Of a stretch of DNA of 64,000 nt, positions 12,680-19,783 are shown one piece after another. A model generated the notes under the pieces. The model did no database searches, was not told the DNA's origin, and saw nothing but the letters and a program-made list of their open reading frames with translations. Position 1 is the stretch's first letter. The number at the start of each line of letters is the position of its first letter. Position numbers and translations under genes: made by a program. The stretch is from Duganella sp. SG902. Lineage in GTDB: Bacteria; Pseudomonadota; Gammaproteobacteria; Burkholderiales; Burkholderiaceae_D. The DNA lies in assembly GCF_013376005.1 (NCBI RefSeq), contig NZ_JABMJK010000011.1:124001-188000 (forward strand), given 5' to 3'.

Positions 12680-13336
12680 ATGAAGTACCCCCTACTGTTC
12701 GTCGCCCTGATGGGTGGTGCCGCAGGTCCCGCCTTGAGCCAGTGCTGCGGCTACGGCATGAGTTACGACAACGTGACCGTCTGGCCGCAGCCCAATCTGC
12801 ACCTGCCCGGCGCGCCGGAGCCCAAGTACAAGAAACCGCCGCTGGTGACCGCGCCGCCCAACGTCCAGGCCAATGCCCGCGCGCTGTCGATGAACTTCCC
12901 GCCGGACAAGCGCGCCGAGATGGAAAAGGCCTTCATCCTCAGCATGGATATCTATCTGAAAGTGGAAAAGAAAATGGGCTGGTATCCGCGCGACCTGGCG
13001 GGCGGCCTAGCCACCTTTGTGGTCGGCAACTACATGGTGCTGAAAAACACCGAGGTCTCGGACGAAGCCTACGATGCCGTCACCCGCCAGTTCCGCGCCC
13101 AGGACAAGCTGCGCGACATGCTCAAGAACAACGCCCCGGAAAAAGTCCGCGACGTGTTCGAGCAAAGCGCCATGATCGGCGCCTTCATGGCGCTGACGCA
13201 GAAGTCGCTAAAACAGAACCCGCAACCGCCGGCCGTGCTGCAGAACCTGCACAACGCCGCCGCCGAAAACCTGAAACTGGTGATGCGCACCGACCCAGAA
13301 AAACTCAGCATCGACATCACCGGCATCGCGAAATAA
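12680..13336 (+). CDS. secreted protein of unknown function (possibly DUF6683)
   Basis: A 218-residue protein with a signal peptide (about 1-20) and a mature N-terminus beginning with two cysteines (QCCGYG). A Pro-rich linker and a mostly helical domain from about 65 follow. The block with MDIYLKVEKKMGWYPRDLAGG and FVVGNYMVLKN recalls proteins annotated DUF6683, from memory; I cannot verify the family. A good ribosome site (GGAGGAGC) lies before the ATG. It is a single gene, with the low-GC island starting directly after it on the other strand. Function unknown. Confidence 0.65.
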   Translation: MKYPLLFVALMGGAAGPALSQCCGYGMSYDNVTVWPQPNLHLPGAPEPKYKKPPLVTAPPNVQANARALSMNFPPDKRAEMEKAFILSMDIYLKVEKKMGWYPRDLAGGLATFVVGNYMVLKNTEVSDEAYDAVTRQFRAQDKLRDMLKNNAPEKVRDVFEQSAMIGAFMALTQKSLKQNPQPPAVLQNLHNAAAENLKLVMRTDPEKLSIDITGIAK

Positions 13337-13380
13337 TGGCGAACTCCCAGCGCGACAGTCCGCAGCCCGAATATGCGACA

Positions 13381-13857
13381 TCACTCTATCATCAGGATTG
13401 ATGGCACTGTCTGCTTTAGCTGTTCGACCAGTTCGGCATCCATGTACCTATAATCATCAGGAATATCTAGCACGTGAATCGACTTAAAATCCAACACTCG
13501 CGTGTACTCTGCTTTTAACCGCGACTTATGCTTCTCTTCCATGACCAAGATTACATCAGCCCACCGAATGTCATCTTCTGAAACATGATGTCGGGCATTA
13601 GGACTTGTTCCTCCTGATCGCACATTCAATTTTGGATGACTACGCCAAACAGTTTCTGCCGTCGGGCTTCGCCATTGATTTTTGCTGCAGACGAAAAGGA
13701 CGTTGATTTGCTCACTGGCCTCGGAAATAGAATTCTTTCGTAACTCAGCGTCAGAAATTCTAGGGTACTCGATACCAAGCTGCTTTGCGCGTGCAAGTTT
13801 TGTCGACCTGATATACAAATCCTTCCAGTTCTTTTCGCGTTTTCCTTCATTTTTCAT
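13381..13857 (-). CDS. low-molecular-weight tyrosine phosphatase-like protein
   Basis: A 158-residue protein. The P-loop signature VLFVCSKNQWRSPTAE gives the Cx5R active site (Cys57, Arg63, Ser64). A likely general-acid Asp lies in the late DIPDDY segment (131-135). The phosphatase domain begins near residue 50, so this protein has a 50-residue basic N-terminal extension with no internal Met. Without it the domain is about 108 residues, shorter than classic 150-residue enzymes. The KNQWRSPTAE form is typical of a divergent subgroup, not the CxGNICRSP type that controls capsule synthesis. It is the most downstream gene of a lower-GC, minus-strand island. Confidence 0.75.
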   Translation of the reverse strand: MKNEGKREKNWKDLYIRSTKLARAKQLGIEYPRISDAELRKNSISEASEQINVLFVCSKNQWRSPTAETVWRSHPKLNVRSGGTSPNARHHVSEDDIRWADVILVMEEKHKSRLKAEYTRVLDFKSIHVLDIPDDYRYMDAELVEQLKQTVPSILMIE

Positions 13858-13929
13858 ATCATATTTTCAGCGACATAAAATTTCGATAACTGCTATTGGC
13901 CGGTAGCCGCATCCGTTAATCAATCGAAC

Positions 13930-14289
13930 CTACGCACCGCACACCCGCGCAGCGACGCGAGTCCGCACAACGCCGCCGACGACAAATAATGGTGCCTGAG
14001 CGAGAATTATGCATAGAAGTGCTATCGCTGAGCGAAGCAAGGGTTCTTTAGTCGCATATTGCTGCAACGGGAGCCACAAAATGAACAAAGCCAAGCCACC
14101 GGAGAATGTTGTGACCCACATCGCAGCACTGCCAAAGGTGATTCCCAACACAAACGAAGTACCCGACACGAAAAGCAAAATCGGCAGGAAAGTGGGCCAA
14201 AGTTCTGCCTGAACGGCTCCAATATTGACACCGAATATCGTCGCGAGTGCGGTGAACAAAAACGCGCTGATCGCTGCAATCAACTTCAT
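13930..14289 (-). CDS. small integral membrane protein of unknown function
   Basis: A 119-residue, very hydrophobic protein with four probable membrane spans, at about residues 4-24, 34-56, 60-76 and 86-108. It ends in an Arg-containing tail (VVRTRVAARVCGA). Codon use and base composition are less GC-rich than the flanking genome. No family motif is recognised. It lies in the same orientation as its neighbours, with a copy of the spacer motif on each side, which argues for a separate gene unit rather than one operon. It could be an immunity-like or accessory protein, but nothing in the sequence proves it. Confidence 0.6.
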   Translation of the reverse strand: MKLIAAISAFLFTALATIFGVNIGAVQAELWPTFLPILLFVSGTSFVLGITFGSAAMWVTTFSGGLALFILWLPLQQYATKEPLLRSAIALLCIILAQAPLFVVGGVVRTRVAARVCGA

Positions 14290-14342
14290 TTAACTATTTC
14301 CCTTTTCCGCAATCCGATAGCGGGATCTGCTTTTGGCCGATG

Positions 14343-14675
14343 TCAGACCCCACCATTTCGTACGGTAGGCCCGTAAAACTCTGGATCACGAACGCATTTT
14401 TCAACCGAACCATTATATGGATCAAAATCAGCCATCTTCCTGCAAATCTTATCCTTGTACTCAATCTTCGCAGCACAAGACGATTTCTTAGGTTTCTTCT
14501 CTTCCTTTTCCATGCATAGTTGAACATCCTCATGGAAGAAATCATCAGTTCCCACTTTGTACAAACAGTAATCGGCTTGCCAATGAACTGCTACCCCTGG
14601 CACAGAACATTTCTTCTCTGCCGCGTGCGCATAATTGCAGACAAAAAGCGCAATGAGTATTGTTTTCCGAAACAT
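14343..14675 (-). CDS. small secreted cysteine-rich protein of unknown function
   Basis: A 110-residue protein with a signal peptide (about residues 1-18, AHA). The mature part has six cysteines spread over 90 residues, suggesting three disulfides and periplasmic or external location. A Lys/Glu-rich stretch (MEKEEKKPKKSS) lies in the middle. No family is recognised. The ribosome site on the minus strand (CTCTTTTTC complement, AAAGAGAGG region) lies upstream of 14675. Its stop codon sits only a few bases from a copy of the island's spacer motif. It is part of the low-GC array. Confidence 0.6.
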   Translation of the reverse strand: MFRKTILIALFVCNYAHAAEKKCSVPGVAVHWQADYCLYKVGTDDFFHEDVQLCMEKEEKKPKKSSCAAKIEYKDKICRKMADFDPYNGSVEKCVRDPEFYGPTVRNGGV

Positions 14676-14826
14676 ATCTACCTTGAAAAAGAGAGGTGAC
14701 TATAGTGGATTTCAACCGTCTGCTGTTGGCCGGATTCGGCCTGAATGACCAGAATAGCATCTTGCCCACTTGCAAAGTTCACGATTTGTAACGACGGGGC
14801 GGAAGTTGCTCCAAAGCTGATTCGCA

Positions 14827-15291
14827 CTAGCACCATGCGGGGCGAATTGACCGGGACTCGCGGACGGGGTCATGCGACCGACAATAGCCGCCGTGCTGCG
14901 CTATACCGACGGCCCTTCCTTCCGCGCTAATTGTCACGGTTAGAGTGAACTGATCACCCCATTCTCGCTTGTAGTAGCTAATCCTAGGCCAGGGTGGAGG
15001 TGCGAAGTCAAGCGCGATACGTGCCATGGTGATTTCCTCTAGTCCGATTCGCGAGAGGTTCGTCAGCTTTTCAAGAAGACGGCGATAGCGCGCCAATACA
15101 GGTGCAAATTCAGATGATGAAGGAAGAATGGATAACGTCAGCAAATCAAGTATTACCATGGTCCGACCATACTGCTCGGCCAGCGAACGTAGTTTGCCGA
15201 TTGCCCAGTAACCATCCAGATCGTTGTTCCGGCTATTGAATGAGCCGCACAAACCGATGGCAATATTCCTCAGGCGCCTCCCTTTAGGCAT
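14827..15291 (-). CDS. hypothetical protein
   Basis: A 154-residue soluble protein. The N-terminal half reads as a well-folded domain (RRLRNIAIGLCGSFNSRNN, DGYWAIGKLRSLAEQYG, then ILDLLTLSILP), and the C-terminal part is less regular. There is no signal peptide, membrane span or known catalytic motif. I regard it as a real gene because of its length, plausible amino-acid composition and fit in the array of same-strand genes. The last 30 residues may be less well conserved. Function unknown. Confidence 0.5.
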   Translation of the reverse strand: MPKGRRLRNIAIGLCGSFNSRNNDLDGYWAIGKLRSLAEQYGRTMVILDLLTLSILPSSSEFAPVLARYRRLLEKLTNLSRIGLEEITMARIALDFAPPPWPRISYYKREWGDQFTLTVTISAEGRAVGIAQHGGYCRSHDPVRESRSIRPAWC

Positions 15292-15365
15292 ACATCAGTC
15301 CCATTCAATTAATTTAGTGCATTACGTCGAGACACTATGGTCCGCAGCCGGTTGCTGTCCTGTCC

Positions 15366-15629
15366 TTACTTGGCAGTAGATCGCCACTCATCAATCAAGG
15401 CTCTTACAGCAGCAGCTTCTTCCAGAGACGCCTGAAGTTCCTCATCAGTGGCAGCGTCGAAGGTTTTTAAGCGAAGTTCGAACTGCCGCACCAATCGTGC
15501 TGCACGTGCAGCTAACTCCGATGGCAAGGTAGTCGCCAGATCGTCACCGGACAACTGGTCGAGAGGAGCAGCGGCTCGATGGAATGCATAGATATATCGC
15601 CCTACGCGCTCAAAATCAGCATTCCGCAT
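15366..15629 (-). CDS. small hypothetical helical protein
   Basis: An 87-residue acidic, helical protein (MRNADFERVGRYIYAFHRA...). I placed the start at 15629 because a clear ribosome site (GAGAGG) lies eight bases upstream. The frame stays open to 15734, but that extension includes a sequence shared with the region near 14751 and is unlikely to be translated. The repeated Ala/Leu/Glu pattern suggests two or three amphipathic helices. No family is recognised. It marks the outer end of the low-GC island, before the GC-rich acyl-CoA dehydrogenase genes resume. Confidence 0.55.
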   Translation of the reverse strand: MRNADFERVGRYIYAFHRAAAPLDQLSGDDLATTLPSELAARAARLVRQFELRLKTFDAATDEELQASLEEAAAVRALIDEWRSTAK

Positions 15630-15821
15630 GTTTTCATTCCTCTCGAAGGGTGGCTTACATCTTCGTTCGCTGCCGGGACTGCCTTCGTAGCGATATGTGC
15701 CAAGAATAACATCTTGCCAGTCTGCAAAAATCACTGATTGTCACAAGGTCGTTGAGCGCTGGCTGTTCGGCGCAAGTGTGAATGCGCTCTCCGCGTTTCT
15801 GCGGAGACGGTCCATAACTGA

Positions 15822-16958
15822 TCACGAATGCTGCTGGAAACCGCGCTGGGCGGTGAAGCGTTCGAGGTGGTGGTCGACATCGCCCAGCGTGAGTTCGATC
15901 ATGCTCAGGCGCTTGAAGTGGTGCGCGGCCGGCAGTTCGTCGGTCACGCCCATGCCGCCGTGCAGCTGCACCGCCTGCTGGCCGATGAACTTGGCCGCCT
16001 GCCCGATCCGCACCTTGGCCGCCGACGCCACGCGCCGGCGCTCCTCGGCGTCGCACGCCATGCGCGCGGCCACCAGCAGCGCCATCGAGCGCGCCTGCTC
16101 CAGGTGGATGTACATGTCGGCCATCCGGTGCTGCAGCGCCTGGAAGCTGCCGATCGCGATGCCGAACTGCTTGCGCGTCTTCAGGTATTCCAGCGTGGCG
16201 TTGAAGATCGCGTCCATCGCGCCCACCGCCTCCGCGCACAGCAGGCTGATGCCGTAGTCGGCCGCCTCCTCCAGCATGTCCCAGCCGCCGCCCATCTTGC
16301 CCAGCAACGCCGACGCCGGCACCGCCACGTGGTTGAACTGCACGGTGGCCGCGCGCTGGCCGTCGATGGTGCGGTAGTCGCGGATCACCACACCTTGCGT
16401 GTCGGTCGGCACCACGAACAGGCTGATGCCGTTGGTGTCGCGCTGGGTGCCGGCGCTGCGCGCCGAGACGATCAGCGCGTCCGCCTGACCGCCGTGAATC
16501 ACCACGGTCTTGGTGCCGTCGATACGATAGCCTTCGCCGTTGATGCTGGCGATGGTCTTGATGTCGGCCAGGTCGTGACGCGAATGTTTTTCGCCCAGCG
16601 CGCAGGCCAGCTTGAGCTCGCCCTTGGCCACATCTTCGAGCCGGTGACGCTGGTTGCCCGCCAGTTGCAGGAACTTGGCGCCCCACACGGTGGCGAAGTA
16701 CGGCTCGACCACCAGCCCGCGCCCCAGCTCCTGCATCACCACCAGCATGTCCACCGCCGAGCCGCTGAAGCCGCCCTGCGCTTCCGGCACCGGCAAGGCC
16801 GTCATGCCCAGCTCCACCAGCGTGTTCCAGGCCACGTCCGACACGCCGCTTTGCGAGTGGATGATGCGCTTGCGCGTCTCGAAGCTGTAGTCCTTGTCGA
16901 CCCAGCGGCGCAGGGCGTCGGCAAATTGCTGTTGCTCTTCCTTGAAATTGAAATCCAT
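15822..16958 (-). CDS. acyl-CoA dehydrogenase (pimeloyl-CoA dehydrogenase small-subunit-like)
   Basis: A 378-residue flavoprotein of the acyl-CoA dehydrogenase family: an N-terminal helical domain (1-115), a middle beta domain, and a C-terminal helical domain with RKQFG and the QLHGGMGVTDE motif. It follows the larger acyl-CoA dehydrogenase after ten bases, in the arrangement of the large/small pairs annotated as PimC/PimD. Such pairs probably form a heterodimer in which only one subunit is fully active. The expected role is alpha,beta-oxidation of an unusual acyl-CoA with FAD. The actual substrate is unknown; co-regulation with the phosphotransferase at 4.7 kb is suggested by the shared operator. 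Confidence 0.85.
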   Translation of the reverse strand: MDFNFKEEQQQFADALRRWVDKDYSFETRKRIIHSQSGVSDVAWNTLVELGMTALPVPEAQGGFSGSAVDMLVVMQELGRGLVVEPYFATVWGAKFLQLAGNQRHRLEDVAKGELKLACALGEKHSRHDLADIKTIASINGEGYRIDGTKTVVIHGGQADALIVSARSAGTQRDTNGISLFVVPTDTQGVVIRDYRTIDGQRAATVQFNHVAVPASALLGKMGGGWDMLEEAADYGISLLCAEAVGAMDAIFNATLEYLKTRKQFGIAIGSFQALQHRMADMYIHLEQARSMALLVAARMACDAEERRRVASAAKVRIGQAAKFIGQQAVQLHGGMGVTDELPAAHHFKRLSMIELTLGDVDHHLERFTAQRGFQQHS

Positions 16959-16968
16959 CGCCGTTCCC

Positions 16969-18159
16969 TCACAGGCCCAGAATCATCTGGGTGATGATGT
17001 TTTTTTGTATCTCGTTCGACCCGCCGTAGATCGAGGTCTTGCGGTAGTTGAAGTAGTAGCCGGTCAGCGGCGCAGCCGCGTCGTCGCCGGTGACGGCGTG
17101 GTCGGCCTTGCCTTCCAGGTAGTCGGTGTCGAACGGCAGCGCGTCCGGCCCCAGCGCCTCGACCATCAGCTCGGTCAACTGCTGCTGGATTTCCGAGCCG
17201 CGGATTTTCAGCAGCGATGCCTCCGGCCCCGGCGCGTGCGATTCGCGCGTCAGCACGCGCAGCACGGTGGTTTCCAGCGCCATCAGTTCGATCTCCAGGT
17301 TGGCCACCTTGGCCGCGTACACCGGGTCCTGCATCAGCGGCTTGCCGTGCTTGTAGTGTTCGGAGGCGATCTTCTTCAGGAACAGCAGTTCGCGCTTGGA
17401 GCGGCCCACCGCCGCGATGCCGGTGCGCTCGTGCCCCAGCAGGTATTTGGCGTAGGTCCAGCCCTTGTTCTCCTGACCGATCAGGTTTTGTACCGGCACC
17501 TTGACGTTGTCGAAGAAGACTTCGTTTACCTCGTGGTCCTCATCCAGCATGATGATCGGCCGCACCGTGATGCCGGGCGATTTCATGTCGATCAGCAGGA
17601 AGGAAATGCCCTCCTGCTTGCGCACGGTGGTGTCGGTGCGCACCAGGCTGAAGATCATGTCGGCGTGCTGGGCCAGCGTGGTCCAGGTTTTCTGACCGTT
17701 GACGATGTAGTGGTCGCCGACGCGTTCGGCGGTGGTTTTCAGCGAGGCCAGGTCGGAGCCCGAACCCGGCTCGGAGTAGCCCTGGCACCACCAGTCGTCG
17801 CAATTGAGGATGCGCGGCAGGTAGTGGGCTTTCTGCGCCTCGTTGCCGAACGCCATGATGACCGGCGCCACCATGTTGACGCCGAACGGCAGGATGGGCG
17901 GCGTGCCGGCCCGGGCGCACTCCTCCTCCCAGATGTGGCGCTGGGTGGCGCTCCAGCCCGGGCCGCCGTACTCGGCCGGCCAGCCCGGCGCGGCCCAGCC
18001 CTGGCGCGCGACGATCTGGTGCCAGCGCACGTAATCCTGGCGGCTCAGGCGCAGGTGGTTGCGGACTTTCTTCTGCAGGTCGCTCGGCAGGTTGGTGTCG
18101 AGGAAGCCCCGCACCATGTCGCGAAACGCCAGGTCCGCGGCCGTGTAGGTCAAATCCAT
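16969..18159 (-). CDS. acyl-CoA dehydrogenase (pimeloyl-CoA dehydrogenase large-subunit-like)
   Basis: A 396-residue protein. Family marks are WPAEYGGPGWSATQ, the flavin/substrate segment CQGYSEPGSGSDLASL, VNGQKTWTTLAQHAD, and a C-terminal IYGGSNEIQKNII segment that binds FAD. This form matches the large subunit of pimeloyl-CoA-type dehydrogenase pairs. A ribosome site (AAGGAGA) precedes the ATG. It is the first gene of a two-gene operon read leftward. Upstream of it lies a TACAAT -10-like box and the palindromic site at 18180-18199, placed where a repressor would block transcription. Inducer likely an acyl-CoA or free acid (inference). Confidence 0.88.
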   Translation of the reverse strand: MDLTYTAADLAFRDMVRGFLDTNLPSDLQKKVRNHLRLSRQDYVRWHQIVARQGWAAPGWPAEYGGPGWSATQRHIWEEECARAGTPPILPFGVNMVAPVIMAFGNEAQKAHYLPRILNCDDWWCQGYSEPGSGSDLASLKTTAERVGDHYIVNGQKTWTTLAQHADMIFSLVRTDTTVRKQEGISFLLIDMKSPGITVRPIIMLDEDHEVNEVFFDNVKVPVQNLIGQENKGWTYAKYLLGHERTGIAAVGRSKRELLFLKKIASEHYKHGKPLMQDPVYAAKVANLEIELMALETTVLRVLTRESHAPGPEASLLKIRGSEIQQQLTELMVEALGPDALPFDTDYLEGKADHAVTGDDAAAPLTGYYFNYRKTSIYGGSNEIQKNIITQMILGL

Positions 18160-18179
18160 GCTGTCTCCTTGTTGTGCTG

Positions 18180-18199
18180 AAAAGCACGATCGTTCACAA
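18180..18199. promoter_or_regulatory. TetR-type operator candidate before the acyl-CoA dehydrogenases
   Basis: The site AAAAGCACGATCGTTCACAA has an ACGATCGT core palindrome. On the minus strand it lies just after a TACAAT -10-like box, overlapping the expected transcription start and about 20 bases before the ATG at 18159. It shares AAAAGCACG..CGT.C with the site at 4619-4638, so both units are probably answered by the same regulator. No TetR-family gene is in the window. Confidence 0.55.
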
Positions 18200-18270
18200 C
18201 GATTGTACTCCCATGTCTCTTTTCATAGGGCGACTGAATCGGCGGTTTTGTTCACTTTCAGGAAAGCTTT

Positions 18271-18351
18271 TTATCCGACCACAAAATTGGCCTGTCCGGA
18301 TTGCAAAAGTGGCCGGACCAATCTAGAATGGCCTGACCAAATAAACGTTTA
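18271..18351 (+). promoter_or_regulatory. GH105 promoter with stacked operator-like repeats
   Basis: A sigma-70 promoter is visible: TTGCAA (18301-18306) and TAGAAT (18324-18329), 17 bases apart. Around it lie three direct copies of a TGGCCTGACCA-like 11-mer, at 18288-18298, 18310-18320 and 18329-18339, and a weaker related site at 18271-18281. This is close to the GntR-type TGGTCNGACCA pattern. Just downstream is the perfect palindrome TAAACGTTTA (18342-18351), a LacI-type core that recurs at 43568-43577 before the MFS gene. Confidence 0.6.
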
Positions 18352-18372
18352 ACAATAAAGAGACGAAAACCC

Positions 18373-19773
18373 GTGACCTCCCCCACCGCCCTGCTCGCGG
18401 CCATTGCCGCCACCCTGATCGCCCTGCCGGCCCACGCGGACGGCGCCTACCGCAACCCGGACAACAAAAGCGTCTACGACGCCGGCGAAGGCACCTATCC
18501 GGTGCCGTACAAGAAGCCGACCGTGGCCGAAATCAGCGCCGCGCTGGACCGCATTCGCGGCTACATGGAGGCCACCACGCCGACCAAGGTGATCCACAAG
18601 GACAGCGGCGTGCAGATCACCGACTTCAGCAAGCCGGTGGCCGACGCCATCGTCGAGCCGAGCAGCGCTGAATGGGGCATCCAGGTGTACGAGATGGGCG
18701 TGGTGCACGCCGGCCTGATGAAGGCGGCCGCCGTCACCGGCGACAAGAAATACACCGCCATGATCGAGCGCCACTTCCAGTTCATGCACGACAAGCTGCC
18801 CTACTTCAAGGCGCAGGAAGAGCAGTTCCACCTCAAGCGCGCCAACAGCTTCACCCGCTTCATCGACCCGCGCTCGCTGGACGACGCAGGCTCCATGTGC
18901 GCGGCCATGATCCGCGCCCGCTTCGCAAAGATCGGTCCGGACATGGGCCAGTTCATCGACGTGTGCAGCAACTGGGTGGCCAAGAAACAATTCCGCCTGA
19001 AGGATGGCACGCTGGCGCGCGAGCGGCCGCAGGCGGTGTCGCTGTGGGCGGACGACATGTACATGGGCGTGATGCCGCTGGGCGAGATCGGCCATCTGAC
19101 CGGCAAGCGCGAATACTATGACGACGCCGTCAAGAACGTGCTGCAAATGACCGGCTACCTGTACAACCCGCAACTGAACCTGTACACCCACGGCTGGAAC
19201 GCCAACAACCCGGACGCGCCGCGCTTCTACTGGGCGCGCGCCAACGGCTGGGCCGTGCTGACCATGAGCGACCTGCTGGACGTGCTGCCGAAGGACCATC
19301 CGGGCTATCCGAAGGTGCTGGCGCAGCTGCGCCTGGCCCTGCGCGGCATCGCCGAGCAGCAATCGGGCACCGGCCTGTGGCACCAGATGATCGACCGCCA
19401 TGATTCGTATCTGGAAACCTCGGCCAGCGCCATGTTCACCTACGTGATCGCGCACGCCATCAACGAAGGTTGGATCAGCCCGGCGACCTACGGCTCGATC
19501 GCGCAGGCCGGCTGGATCGGCCTGCAGACCCGCATCAACGCGCGCGGCCAGGTGGAAGGCACCTGCGTGGGCACCACCTTCGCCAGCGACCACATCTATT
19601 ACTACAACCGCCCGACCAGCGTCGACGCGCTGCACGGCTACGGCCCGGCGCTGCTGGCCGGCGCCGAGATGATCAAGCTGCTCAACAATCCGAAGATCGA
19701 CATCCAGGTCAAGCTGCGCACCTACCACTACGTGCCGAAGGATGCCGGCGCCACCAACTACAGCCATGAATAA
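18373..19773 (+). CDS. GH105 family unsaturated rhamnogalacturonyl/glucuronyl hydrolase
   Basis: A 466-residue protein starting at GTG, with a signal peptide (about 1-22, AHA). The (alpha/alpha)6-barrel pattern of GH88/GH105 enzymes is visible: SLWADDMYMGVMPLGE contains the catalytic Asp region, followed by FYWARANGWAVLTM, GLWHQMIDRHDSYLETSASAM and TCVGTTFASDHIYYYNRP. Such enzymes remove the unsaturated sugar left at the end of pectic or related oligosaccharides by polysaccharide lyases, acting in the periplasm here. It is followed by a DUF4861 gene after ten bases, a pairing common in pectin-use loci. No polysaccharide lyase is in the window. Its promoter carries several operator-like repeats. 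Confidence 0.9.
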   Translation: MTSPTALLAAIAATLIALPAHADGAYRNPDNKSVYDAGEGTYPVPYKKPTVAEISAALDRIRGYMEATTPTKVIHKDSGVQITDFSKPVADAIVEPSSAEWGIQVYEMGVVHAGLMKAAAVTGDKKYTAMIERHFQFMHDKLPYFKAQEEQFHLKRANSFTRFIDPRSLDDAGSMCAAMIRARFAKIGPDMGQFIDVCSNWVAKKQFRLKDGTLARERPQAVSLWADDMYMGVMPLGEIGHLTGKREYYDDAVKNVLQMTGYLYNPQLNLYTHGWNANNPDAPRFYWARANGWAVLTMSDLLDVLPKDHPGYPKVLAQLRLALRGIAEQQSGTGLWHQMIDRHDSYLETSASAMFTYVIAHAINEGWISPATYGSIAQAGWIGLQTRINARGQVEGTCVGTTFASDHIYYYNRPTSVDALHGYGPALLAGAEMIKLLNNPKIDIQVKLRTYHYVPKDAGATNYSHE

Positions 19774-19783
19774 GGGGATCGCC

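Larger units (their letters stand above)
13890..14732 (-). repeat. three copies of a 13-base intergenic motif, one per gene spacer
   Basis: The motif CTGCTNTTGGCCG (plus-strand reading) occurs at 13890-13902, 14327-14339 and 14720-14732. The copies are identical at 12 of 13 positions and in the same orientation. Each lies in the spacer between two consecutive minus-strand genes, downstream of one gene's stop and upstream of the next gene's start. Copies 1 and 3 also share ATTTCRA a few bases before the motif. I found no copy outside this island. Confidence 0.75.

Noticed and set aside
13381..15734. A true integron cassette array
   Set aside because: The spacers lack the paired attC core sequences (RYYYAAC and GTTRRRY), and no integrase gene is in the window; kept only as a hypothesis for the recurring motif.
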